A stretch of 20,380 nucleotides of DNA from JBMZCV01 sp049613665 (GTDB lineage: Bacteria; Bacteroidota; Bacteroidia; Chitinophagales; UBA2359), in contig JBMZCV010000085.1 of assembly GCA_049613665.1 (NCBI GenBank), forward strand, positions 1 through 20,380, read 5' to 3'. Within the stretch, counting starts at the first letter, position 1. Each line of letters begins with the position of its first letter. This document shows positions 14,301-20,380 of the stretch, one piece after another. Below the pieces are notes generated by a model, which was not told where the DNA came from, ran no database searches, and saw only the letters and a program-made list of their open reading frames with translations. Position numbers and translations under genes: made by a program.

Positions 14301-16818
14301 AAATGATAACTGTGATGGAGCAATGGCTTTAACACAAAATAGCACTTGCGAACCAACAACTGCAACTATTTATGGTGCAACCGAATCAGATGCTTTGGGT
14401 TGTCTTGGTATTGCCAATGATGATGTATGGTTTAGTTTTGAAGCAACTAATGATAGTGCAATTATTGAAGTAGATGCACCTTTCAATTCAGTAATTGAAT
14501 TGATGGAAGTAAGCGATTGTGCTGATGCAACGACTTATCTATCGTTAATTTGCCAAAATAATAATGCAAATGTAGGCGAAGAAATGATGTTGGCCACAGA
14601 ATTAACAGTTGGAAATATTTATATTATCAGAGTATCTTCATTTGATGGCAGCATCGAAGCAGAAACAGACTTTACTATCTGTGTATCAGAAGTTGTTGAA
14701 GTTGCAAATGACTTCTGTATCAATGCAGAACCAATTACTTGTGGTGAAACCATTAGCGGAACAACTTTCTTAGCTACCAACGAAGCAGAAGTTAATGAAA
14801 CAACTTGTGGTACATTAATTAATACCGCAGGAGTTTGGTATTCTTTTATTGGTAATGGCACATTTGTAAATCTTTCTACTTGTAATGCAGCTAATTTCGA
14901 TACCAAAATTTCAGTTTTTACAGGTAGCTGTACTGCTCTAACTTGTGTTGGTGGCAATGATGATAGTGGAGGTTGTCTTGGAAATACTTCTGAGACAGAA
15001 TTCGATGCAGTAGCAGGAACAACATACTTTATTTTAGTGCATGGTTATAATGGTGCAATAGGAAGCTTCGACTTAACTGTTAGCTGTATTACTCCTGCCG
15101 ACAACGATAATCTTTGTAATGCTGCTCCTTTAGCATTCAATGGAGAATGTACCGAAGGTTACAATACTGCTTCAACAGTAGAAGAAAACGAACCTTCTGG
15201 CGATTGCTGGTTTGGAAACCCTGCAAATACAAGTGTTTGGTATAGTTTTGTAGCTCCTCCTACTGGCGAAGTAACACTAACTACCGATTTTGAAACAGAC
15301 TTAACAGATACTCAATTAAGCATTTATGAACTAACAGGTGATTGTGACGATTTGAGTAGCTTAGTAGCAGTTGGTTGTGATGATGATGGAGGAACTTTAG
15401 TTAATTTAAATTCTTATATAGAATTGACAAACCTAACATCTGGTGCAACTTATTATGTGCAAGTTGATGGCTATAACAATAATACAGGTTATTTCTGTAT
15501 TGCAGCATCTGCCGATGTTTGTAATGATGTTATCGTTTCGCCAGCAGCATATGTTCAACAAGAATGTGTGAGTGCTTCTCCAGATGTTGCAGCAGCAGAA
15601 GCTACTATCGGCTATCAACTCGATGGCTCAGAATTAGCTATTCAGTGGTACTATGATGAGGCATATACAGAAATGTTTACGGCTGGCCAAATCATTAGAA
15701 GCACTATCAATAGCTGTGAAACACAAGAATTTGTATTGTATGCACAAGCTACTTGTATTATTAGTGGAGAAACTTCTGATGCAGGCACACTTACATTAAT
15801 GTTATTGCCTGCTCCGCAAAAACCAGCTATCATTCGTACGGACTCAGACTGTTCTTATTTGCTAGTGTCTGGTTGTCCAGATGACATGCTAAATCCTGCA
15901 AGCATTGATGATGTTGCTCCAGGTACAGGTGCACAATTAGTATCTATTGAAGTGACAACTGCCGAAGGTTGCATAGGAACATTCTCTGTTATTCAAGATG
16001 CTTGCCCAGATTGCTTGCTTGATTATGACATCGTTTTCGACCTTGATTCTGACAATGCTATTTCTCCATTCAACTACAATTCGGCTGAATTGGTAGTAGA
16101 TGGCGTAGAACCACTTTCAACAGTATGGGACAAAGATGGCTATGTGCGTAACTCAAAAGATGGAAACAATATTGATATTATTTTTGCAAATACAGCTACT
16201 TGGTCAGTAACAATTACAGATGCCGATGGTTGTGAAGCTATCGTTACAAGTGACCTTGATCCAAATGCAAACGGAAACTTAGGTGGCCCATTAACGATTG
16301 TAGGCGATGCAATGACTCCAGACTCTGGTAGTGACGATGGTAGTATTGAAATTTTCGTAGAAGGTGGAAGCGGCGAGTACGACTATGCTTGGTATGGCCC
16401 TGATGCTACTGTCATCTATCCAAATGGCGATTTCATTGACGGTTTAGCTTCTGGCTGGTATGTGGTATATGTGACCGACTTGCAAACAAATGAAGTACAA
16501 GTAGGTTGGTATTGGGTAGAACCTACCACTCGTGGTAGAGGAAAAGTTGCTGAACAAGTAGCTTTAAATGCATATCCAAATCCATTCGACAACACAACGC
16601 AAATTAGCTTTACTATTCCTGCCGATGCTCAAACAAATATCGCTGTTTATAGCGTTGATGGACAAAAAATAGCTGACATTTTCAATGATAAGGTAGTAGC
16701 CAATACTGCAACAATGGTTGAATTTAAGGCTGCTAATTTGCCTGCTGGAATGTATGTAGTTCGCCTACAAACTGAAACAGGTTTAATGCAGCACCACAAA
16801 TTGATTTTGAATAAATAA
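8341..16818 (+). CDS. Giant modular secreted/cell-surface protein with T9SS C-terminal sorting domain
   Basis: The 2,825-residue protein has a Sec signal peptide (hydrophobic core ending VAA, cleavage probable after A27). In order: an ~100-residue domain with YDSYGDGWN (92-100); a GCTDPNSLNYNACA segment (151-176); a CUB-like domain (~177-294, with CCDVLSIYNG and a 'CLTVKFTSDGS' strand); five ~223-residue repeats (309-1424) starting CEYPATIASLPY or similar; seven Cys-containing ~105-150-residue beta modules with WYSF and TYYVQVDGY, resembling pre-peptidase C-terminal (PPC) folds (1425-2390); cysteine-rich beta segments; a SprB-like repeat (~2640-2740, GSIEIFVEGGSGEYDYAWYG); and a type A T9SS sorting domain (2741-2825: YPNPFDN, 'LPAGMYVVRLQT', ending LILNK). 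No catalytic domain is recognised. It is likely exported by the T9SS and anchored on or released from the outer surface; adhesion or gliding is inferred only. Between K272 and K1635 the sole Lys/Arg is K859. The gene stands alone, with its own candidate promoter and a strong terminator. Confidence 0.93.
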   Translation: MTKGITYFLSSILFSALLCCSISKVAAQNCATGETEYIVTVNDDGDYAEERSWELVSADGATLILEQTCGNYTAGSYAACLVDGMNYVFNAYDSYGDGWNGGTFSISLASSGCEITSGLPNNTLAGDNTTDCAVSDLELAFAFTVGDAIFGCTDPNSLNYNACATESDNSCIYPADGLMCVTTGTITIDNATFADSGDAGANYSNNEDCLVTICPATTGNFSTIDFTEVSLETCCDVLSIYNGTTLDCVLEEDLETPMMFRSTDASGCLTVKFTSDGSATEAGWFANISNTATPEIDPCSLPDPDGTNCEYPATIASLPYSATGMTTEGFGDDYSSDDACGSNYLNGDDFVYSYTPMTDEAVSITLTNTGTWAGVLVFDGCPDDANTTCVDINTNSAGNPFLEEVALMAGTTYFIMISTYPTPDFTPFDIDIQALSCLSPTVDAVLACNDGNEADFYIDVTTTFGSGTAYTISNDYDTNTAAAIDGQMTQIGPFPNGTTVSVTVTDDSDMSCTTTNTGLTGDCTPLPAGSSCEFPAIIASLPYNATGMTTEGFGDDYSSADACGSSYLNGDDFVYEYTPMTDETVSITLTNTDTWTGILVFDGCPTSANTTCVGINTNSNGNPFLEEVALMAGTTYFMMISTFPTPDFTSFDIDIQVLSCNPTIDVTTVCDDTDDTSFSIDVTTTFGILASYTISNSYDTNTAVALDGQTVQIGPFPNGTSVDVTVSNDDDMNCMAMDSGLTNDCSVAPSGSTCDDPSIITSLPFVETGMTTAGFGDDYNEANACDPNYLTGDDFVYEYTPTADELVSVTLSNTTTFTGVFIFDGCPNDPNANCVALSTSSAGNPSIDNTDLVAGTTYKIVVSTWADPQSTDFDIEILSITCISPTLVADAVCNDGNETDFYIDVTATFGDGTAYTISNSYDTNTMAAVDGQTVQIGPFPNDAIVDVSLADDGDASCTEMATALTANCTPVPAGTTCEDPFTIASLPYNATGMTTEGFGDDYSTELGSNICGGFYLNGDDFVYSYTPATDEFVNITLTNTGTWVGLFVFDGCPTDVNTTCVDINTNSAGNPLLEEVVLMAGTTYYIMISTYPAPQTTVFDFEMVTLSCINPTVTTEQFCADGNIDDFYLDVTTVFSGGTAYTISNDYDTNTMAAIDGQAVQIGPFPNGTTVSVTVADDTDASCILTLDGFTGDCTPPPTGSICEDPFIIANLPYNATGMTTAGFGDDYSTELGSNICGGSYLNGDDFVYSYTPTADEIVNITLTNTGTWVGLFVFDGCPTDANTTCVDINTNSGGNPFLEEVLLTAGTTYFIMISTFPAPQSTAFDFDMEVLTCTSPTAAIIQSCSEGDIDNYYIDVTTTFGSGTAYTISNDYDTNTMAAVDGQAVQIGPFPNGTTVSVTVTDDTDASCALILDGLTGDCTPIPDNLCDAQMLTVDASCTTGNNFFATVEDGEPAGSCWAEFPDPTSENTVWYSFVAPASGSVNISTDFNTENDDTQLTLFELNGDCADLTNLTEVACDDDSGEVAGLNSIISILDLTAGNTYYIQVDGYAGTVGEFCIEVTANVLPEGNDACIGATPIACGDSVEGSTVDATTIGDPADFCGTTPTAAGIWYTIEGSGDVITLSLCDGTDYDSKINVYSGDCGALECVTGNDDGAGCENGNSLVNFASQAETTYYVLVNGFSGATGNFTLNVSCQTLFTGNDNLCDAIPLTMDADCILSDNTNAGLEANEPSGDCWTDTNLAEQTIWFSFEAPESGSVIVSTDYPADLTDTQIALYELAIDCSDLSSLTQIACDEDGGTIVNFNSVMGYAALNAGQTYYVQVDGYAAATGTFCISVVSVTAPANDACSEAQSLTQNADCQTTTGSVFGAAPSSYPGVDCNGLGFQSVANDDVWYSFVATTENAIIEVDANFDSVIEMFEGDDCDALTSIFCADALTDGVGTPTEAIVASELMIGETYYVRIYSFADGIVADPVFTICVFDAPEPPANDNCDGAMALTQNSTCEPTTATIYGATESDALGCLGIANDDVWFSFEATNDSAIIEVDAPFNSVIELMEVSDCADATTYLSLICQNNNANVGEEMMLATELTVGNIYIIRVSSFDGSIEAETDFTICVSEVVEVANDFCINAEPITCGETISGTTFLATNEAEVNETTCGTLINTAGVWYSFIGNGTFVNLSTCNAANFDTKISVFTGSCTALTCVGGNDDSGGCLGNTSETEFDAVAGTTYFILVHGYNGAIGSFDLTVSCITPADNDNLCNAAPLAFNGECTEGYNTASTVEENEPSGDCWFGNPANTSVWYSFVAPPTGEVTLTTDFETDLTDTQLSIYELTGDCDDLSSLVAVGCDDDGGTLVNLNSYIELTNLTSGATYYVQVDGYNNNTGYFCIAASADVCNDVIVSPAAYVQQECVSASPDVAAAEATIGYQLDGSELAIQWYYDEAYTEMFTAGQIIRSTINSCETQEFVLYAQATCIISGETSDAGTLTLMLLPAPQKPAIIRTDSDCSYLLVSGCPDDMLNPASIDDVAPGTGAQLVSIEVTTAEGCIGTFSVIQDACPDCLLDYDIVFDLDSDNAISPFNYNSAELVVDGVEPLSTVWDKDGYVRNSKDGNNIDIIFANTATWSVTITDADGCEAIVTSDLDPNANGNLGGPLTIVGDAMTPDSGSDDGSIEIFVEGGSGEYDYAWYGPDATVIYPNGDFIDGLASGWYVVYVTDLQTNEVQVGWYWVEPTTRGRGKVAEQVALNAYPNPFDNTTQISFTIPADAQTNIAVYSVDGQKIADIFNDKVVANTATMVEFKAANLPAGMYVVRLQTETGLMQHHKLILNK
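9265..12612 (+). repeat. Five ~669-bp tandem coding repeats (R1-R5)
   Basis: Units begin at 9265, 9934, 10600, 11269 and 11947, with periods of 669, 666, 669 and 678 bp. Each encodes a first part (from C-[ED]-x-P to DFDI...SC) containing GDDFVY and VFDGCP, and a second part with 'TAYTISNDYDTNT' and QIGPFPNGT. R4 and R5 carry an extra STELGSNICGG segment and share a 49-base identical run (11458-11506 and 12136-12184), so they are the most recent duplicates. R3 is the most diverged. Confidence 0.85.
12613..15510 (+). repeat. Seven tandem PPC-like coding modules of three types
   Basis: Modules start at residues 1425, 1570, 1701, 1845, 1988, 2123 and 2254, each near (N/D)-N-x-C. Types A (modules 1, 3, 7) have NEPSGDCW-like and CDDDGGT-like segments; types B (2, 6) have 'TAGVWY...GNDD' and a VSC ending; types C (4, 5) have NDDVWYSF with a following acidic stretch. 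The order is A-B-A-C-C-B-A. DNA identity between modules is low enough that they look older than R1-R5. Confidence 0.7.
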
Positions 16819-16832
16819 GCAGTCGTTTTTTG

Positions 16833-16930
16833 ACTAAAATCAGCTTTTTTAGTTAAAAAATAACTATTCAACAATAGACTTTAGCCAAGAGGAAATAAAT
16901 TTTTCTTTTGGTTAAAGTCTTTTTCTTTTT
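16833..16930 (+). terminator. Terminator region of the giant gene (20-bp stem with T-tract)
   Basis: The bases at 16876-16895 pair with those at 16901-16920 over 20 consecutive positions around the loop TAAAT, and the stem is followed by TTTTCTTTTT. Three of the pairs are G-U wobbles when read on the plus strand, which would become A-C mismatches on the other strand, so the structure is specific to the giant gene's transcript. A smaller hairpin ACTAAAA / TTTTAGT (16833-16839, 16847-16853) lies just after the stop codon. Confidence 0.85.
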
Positions 16931-16958
16931 GGAACAAAAAAAGAAATGTTATATCTTG
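16928..16958 (+). promoter_or_regulatory. Weak candidate promoter for the restriction-modification gene
   Basis: TTTG (16928-16931), a 20-nt spacer and TATCTTG (16952-16958) resemble the Bacteroidota pattern with one base missing from the -7 box. It sits directly behind the giant gene's terminator, where an independent promoter is expected, and would give a leader of about 40 nt. The match is imperfect. Confidence 0.25.
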
Positions 16959-17004
16959 CAAATGTTCTTTTTTAGAAAAAAACAATGACCCAAAAATAAT
17001 AATT

Positions 17005-19755
17005 ATGGCACTAAGTTGGAACGAAATAAAAAGTAGAACCATCTCTTTTATGAAAGAATGGGAAGACGAACACAGAGAACGAGCCGAAAAAGATACCTTT
17101 TGGAACGATTTTTTCAACATCTTTGGCATTAGTCGAAGGCGTGTCGCCACTTTTGAGGCGGCTGTCAAAAAACTCAACGATAAATCTGGTTTTATCGACC
17201 TATTTTGGCCTGGCACACTCCTCATAGAACACAAATCGAAAGGCAAAAATCTCGACAAAGCCTATGAACAAGCATTGGATTATTTACATGGTTTGAAAGA
17301 ACATGAACTTCCAAAATATGTATTAGTATCTGATTTTCAACGATTTAAGCTAGTTGATTTAGATACAAAAGAAGAACATGAATTTGAACTAAAAGATTTA
17401 CTACAACATATTGGCTTGTTTGGCTTCATAGCAGGCTACAAAAAACGAGTGTATGAAGAAGGCGATCCCGTAAATGTGGAGGCAGCTTATTTAATGGGCG
17501 AGCTACACGATAGCTTAAAAGAAATCGGTTATGATGGACATGCTTTGGAAGTCTATTTGGTGCGATTGTTGTTTTGCTTTTTTGCCGACGACACCAGCAT
17601 TTTCGAAAAAGGTATTTTTCAAGAATACATCGAAACACAAACCAAAGAAGATGGCAGCAACTTGGCAATGTACCTTGCACAATTGTTTCAAACTTTGAAT
17701 AAATCGCCAAATAAACGTTTTTCTAATTTAGATGAAAGCCTCAATCAATTTCCTTATGTCAATGGACAGCTTTTTGAAGAAATGATACCACTAGCTTCTT
17801 TCGATACTCATATGCGAAACATGATTTTGAAAGCCTCCGCTCTTGATTGGGGAAAAATTTCGCCAGCCATTTTTGGTTCTATGTTTCAGGCCGCCATGAA
17901 TCCCAAACAAAGAAGAAATTTAGGTGCTCATTATACGTCCGAAAAAAATATTCAAAAGCTCATACGACCTTTGTTTCTAGACAACTTGTATGTCGAATTT
18001 GAAAAGGCTAAAAAGAATACTCGTCAGCTCAAAGCATTGCACAAAAAAATAGCGTCGCTCACCTTTTTAGACCCTGCTTGCGGCTGTGGCAATTTCCTCA
18101 TTGTGACTTACAGAGAGTTGCGAACCTTAGAACTTGAAATACTCAAAATTTTGCAAAAAAGACAGCGAGTTTTTGATGTGCGTAGCCTCATTCAAGTCAA
18201 TATTTATCAGTTTTTCGGCATCGAATATGAAGAGTTTGCGGCTCGTGTGGCCGAGCTTGCTTTGTGGCTCGTGGAGCATCAAATGAATATGAAAATGTCA
18301 GAAGCCTTTGGCGAATATATCATCAATATTCCTTTGCGAGAAGCTGCTACTATTAAACATGGAAATGCTTTAGAACTTGATTGGAATAGCCTTGTCAAAA
18401 AAAATAAACTACATTATATTTTAGGAAATCCACCATTTGTTGGCAAAAAAGAACAAAATGATGCCCAAAAAGCAGATATGAAGCGACTTTTTGTAAATGT
18501 GAAAGGAAATGGCGTTTTAGATTATGTCACGGCTTGGTATTTGAAAGCGGCTCAATTTATTCAAAAAACAAAAATCAAGGTTGCTTTTGTTTCTACCAAC
18601 TCCATTGCACAAGGTGAGCAAGTAGGCGTTTTGTGGCACGAATTATTTAGCAAAAATAATATTAGCATTCATTTTGCACATCGTCCTTTCAAGTGGCAAA
18701 ATGAAGCAAAAGGCAATGCAGCCGTTCATTGCGTAATTATTGGTTTTGCAAACTTTGATACAGATAATAAAAAAATATTTGATTATGAAGATATAAAAGG
18801 AGAACCTACCGAAATTAAGGCTAAAAATATTAATTCTTATTTAGTAGATGCCGCCAATATTGTTATAGCAAAACAACAAAGTCAAATAGCAGCTTTTGCT
18901 AAAATGAATTATGGAAATATGCCTATTGATAATGGCCATTTAATATTATCTGATGAAGAACGAAAGGAAGCCATTGCTAAAGAACCTTTTATTGAGCCTT
19001 ATATTTTGAAATACATTGGCGGTTTTGAATTAATTAATAACGTAAATAGATGGTGTTTATGGTTAAAAAATATTTCGCCTAATGTTTTGAAAAAATCAAA
19101 ATTTATTAAAGAGCGAATAAAAAAAACTCAAACATTCAGAAAAAATAGCAATAGAAAAACCACTAATAAATTAGCACATTATCCCAGCCTATTTGGAGAA
19201 ATAAGACAGTCTAAATTTAATTATTTAGCTGTTCCAAAAGTATCTTCTGAAAATAGAGAATATATACCTATGGCAATTTTTACACCTAATGTTATTGCTA
19301 GTGGTAGTTGTTTGATTATTCCAAAAGCCAACTTTTTTCTTTTTGGCATTATGACTTCACAAATGCACAATACTTGGATAAAATATACTTGTGGTAGAAT
19401 GAAAAGTGATTATCAATATTCTAGCACTATTGTTTACAACAATTTTCCTTTTCCAAAAGATATTTTGCCCAAAAACAAGAAAAAAGTATCACGATTAGCA
19501 AAAAAAATATTGGATATGAGAGCAAAATATTCCGATAGCAGTTTAGCAGATTTATACAATCCATTGATGATGCCAGCCGATTTGCGAAAAGCACACACAC
19601 AACTCGACAAAGCCGTTGATTTGTGCTACCGTCCGCAGGCTTTCACCAATGAACGCAATCGGATTGCTTACCTATTCGATTTGTATGATAGCTATGTGCG
19701 ACCACTTTTGCAGGTAGCCAAAAAGAAGAAAAAAGCGAGCCGAAAGAAAATATAG
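17005..19755 (+). CDS. MmeI-like type IIL restriction-modification enzyme (single polypeptide)
   Basis: The 916-residue protein is close to the length of MmeI. The N-terminal PD-(D/E)XK nuclease reads GFIDLFWPGTLLIEHKSKGK, with D65, E75 and K77 at the D-x9-E-x-K spacing of the family. A helical linker leads to an amino-methyltransferase domain: NLGAHYTS (motif X region, ~305-312), FLDPACGCGNFL (motif I, 354-365), and GNPPF (motif IV, N475-F478) with the family extension VGKKEQ. The rest forms the target-recognition domain (roughly 590-830) and a C-terminal helical part. Family members methylate adenine in one strand of an asymmetric site and cut about 20 nt away, so no separate methyltransferase is needed; none is present. 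All catalytic motifs appear intact. The specificity cannot be read. GC content drops within the recognition domain. A basic tail (KKKKKASRKK) ends the protein. Confidence 0.93.
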   Translation: MALSWNEIKSRTISFMKEWEDEHRERAEKDTFWNDFFNIFGISRRRVATFEAAVKKLNDKSGFIDLFWPGTLLIEHKSKGKNLDKAYEQALDYLHGLKEHELPKYVLVSDFQRFKLVDLDTKEEHEFELKDLLQHIGLFGFIAGYKKRVYEEGDPVNVEAAYLMGELHDSLKEIGYDGHALEVYLVRLLFCFFADDTSIFEKGIFQEYIETQTKEDGSNLAMYLAQLFQTLNKSPNKRFSNLDESLNQFPYVNGQLFEEMIPLASFDTHMRNMILKASALDWGKISPAIFGSMFQAAMNPKQRRNLGAHYTSEKNIQKLIRPLFLDNLYVEFEKAKKNTRQLKALHKKIASLTFLDPACGCGNFLIVTYRELRTLELEILKILQKRQRVFDVRSLIQVNIYQFFGIEYEEFAARVAELALWLVEHQMNMKMSEAFGEYIINIPLREAATIKHGNALELDWNSLVKKNKLHYILGNPPFVGKKEQNDAQKADMKRLFVNVKGNGVLDYVTAWYLKAAQFIQKTKIKVAFVSTNSIAQGEQVGVLWHELFSKNNISIHFAHRPFKWQNEAKGNAAVHCVIIGFANFDTDNKKIFDYEDIKGEPTEIKAKNINSYLVDAANIVIAKQQSQIAAFAKMNYGNMPIDNGHLILSDEERKEAIAKEPFIEPYILKYIGGFELINNVNRWCLWLKNISPNVLKKSKFIKERIKKTQTFRKNSNRKTTNKLAHYPSLFGEIRQSKFNYLAVPKVSSENREYIPMAIFTPNVIASGSCLIIPKANFFLFGIMTSQMHNTWIKYTCGRMKSDYQYSSTIVYNNFPFPKDILPKNKKKVSRLAKKILDMRAKYSDSSLADLYNPLMMPADLRKAHTQLDKAVDLCYRPQAFTNERNRIAYLFDLYDSYVRPLLQVAKKKKKASRKKI

Positions 19756-19811
19756 ATTTTGAATGAAAAGCCAAACACCTTTAAAACTTGAACAAACTGT
19801 ACTTTACAATA

Positions 19812-20257
19812 TAATAGACATTATTCACAAAAAAAGTGTAGAGCAACCAACAATATAATGGTATAAACTCGAAAAGTAAATGTTGCTATGATACTGTAAT
19901 ATAAGTAATTGGCATTTTAGTCTTTTTATTATATGTTATTTTCTTCCAAAAAAACGACAACTCTCGCCGTTGCTGTGTGTTATCACCATCAACTAAAACG
20001 AGTTGAGTTTTTTGTTTTCGATAATATACCTTATTCACAAAATTTTAGATGTGCGATAATAGGAAAATAAGGTGGTAGGCATTTTCAAAATGCCTACCAC
20101 CTCGTTTTACGAAAAAAGTCGCTTTAATCCAATGATATTCATATTGTCGGTTACATTTTTTTGGGAATAATGTCTAATACCCCGTTGGGATATTAACAAA
20201 AACAAAAAAACTCAACTTATTGTCCTGACGGCTATGGTGATAACACGAACAAGGGCG
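19812..20257. repeat. Nested inverted-repeat element, MITE-like or decayed insertion
   Basis: No reading frame of note lies here. Arm C (19965-~20042, +) and arm B (~20120-20257, -) are imperfect inverse copies: CGCC..TTG..GTGTTATCACCAT (19977-19989) matches the inverse of 20234-20246, AGTTGAGTTTTTTGTTTT (20001-20018) matches the inverse of 20198-20217 with one extra T, and both continue into AATAT.CC. A third copy A (+, 19812-19861) shares TAGACATTATTC (19815-19826) with arm B (inverse at 20165-20176) and TTATTCACAAAA (19821-19832) with arm C (20031-20042). The arms enclose the 33-nt palindrome at 20070-20102. No target-site duplication was recognised. Confidence 0.5.
20070..20102. repeat. 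33-nt near-perfect palindrome
   Basis: AGGTGGTAGGCATTTT (20070-20085) and AAAATGCCTACCACCT (20087-20102) are exact inverses around a single C. A real hairpin would open several A/T pairs at the tip. It is followed by CGTTTTACG rather than a T-tract and lies 314 bp past the restriction gene, so it is a poor classical terminator. It is the centre of the surrounding inverted-repeat element and recalls the smaller GGTAGGT hairpin at 227-245. Confidence 0.8.
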
Positions 20258-20380
20258 TGAAAAAATAGTATGTTTAAGCCTTTGATAAAAAATGGTAACT
20301 ATTCAGTATTAGCAACTTTGTTTGTTTTATGTCTAACCATTAAACCCAAGTTGGCTATGTAGTTCCTAAAGGTTTCAGCT
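20258..20380. other. Right-edge non-coding stretch
   Basis: No credible gene begins or ends here. A 13-base string TGGTAACTATTCA at 20293-20305 also occurs at 196-208 near the left edge. On the minus strand a frame is open from the window edge to a TAG at 20301-20299 (about 26 codons) but shows no recognisable protein pattern. Confidence 0.35.

Noticed and set aside
8341..16818. Many antisense open frames of 60-112 codons opposite the giant gene (for example 12630-12965 and 14619-14957)
   Set aside because: They are shadows of a long repetitive gene with few antisense stops, recur in step with the repeats, and show no protein-like features or start signals.
17005..19755. Plain orphan DNA methyltransferase reading of the 916-residue protein
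   Set aside because: The N-terminal D-x9-E-x-K nuclease motif and full MmeI-like length indicate a combined restriction and modification enzyme.
20070..20102. Palindrome considered as the transcription terminator of the restriction gene
   Set aside because: It lies 314 bp downstream and is followed by a mixed sequence, not a T-tract; its central position in the inverted arms is a better explanation.
20299..20379. Minus-strand open frame entering from the right edge (about 26 codons to a stop)
   Set aside because: No recognisable protein pattern; the sequence includes a string repeated elsewhere in non-coding DNA.

Overview
The window is low-GC bacterial DNA and almost certainly comes from a Bacteroidota genome, most likely a Cytophagia- or Saprospiria-like lineage. 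The evidence is: a 2,825-residue exported protein with a type IX secretion (T9SS) C-terminal sorting domain and a 'GCTDPNSLNYNACA' motif; start codons without Shine-Dalgarno sequences; candidate promoters of the Bacteroidota TTG-N19/20-TAnnTTTG kind; and a leucine-rich-repeat Roc-COR protein of a type common in that phylum. No tRNA, rRNA, CRISPR array or transposase gene was seen.

Layout. Bases 1-66 may hold the start of a gene leaving to the left. Bases 133-527 are non-coding and crowded with inverted repeats. A + strand Roco protein (581-3463: LRRs, Roc GTPase, COR, then what looks like an effector-associated domain) is followed by a four-copy REP-like palindromic repeat cluster (3623-3806). 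A compact + strand operon follows: double-GNAT acetyltransferase, a 64-residue unknown protein, and methionine sulfoxide reductase msrA. It converges, across a strong bidirectional hairpin terminator (5609-5643), on a - strand pair: a TerC-family membrane protein and, upstream of it, an RluD-type 23S rRNA pseudouridine synthase. After a 687-bp AT-rich divergent intergenic region comes the giant T9SS cargo gene (8341-16818), closed by a 20-bp stem terminator. Next is a single-polypeptide MmeI-like type IIL restriction-modification enzyme (17005-19755). The last 625 bp are non-coding and contain a nested inverted-repeat structure around a 33-nt palindrome.

How the parts fit. The window mixes housekeeping functions (rRNA modification, protein repair, metal/envelope homeostasis) with accessory functions. 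These are an NLR-like signalling GTPase that resembles biological-conflict proteins, a self-contained restriction-modification enzyme whose recognition domain has a different base composition from the rest of the gene, and a modular, extremely acidic cell-surface protein built from five ~223-residue and seven ~140-residue repeats. The most unusual observations are the almost complete absence of Lys/Arg over about 1,360 residues of the surface protein, the covarying hairpins in the 3.6-3.8 kb repeat cluster, the composition shift in the restriction enzyme, and the palindromic element at the right end. No complete new system is proven by sequence alone.
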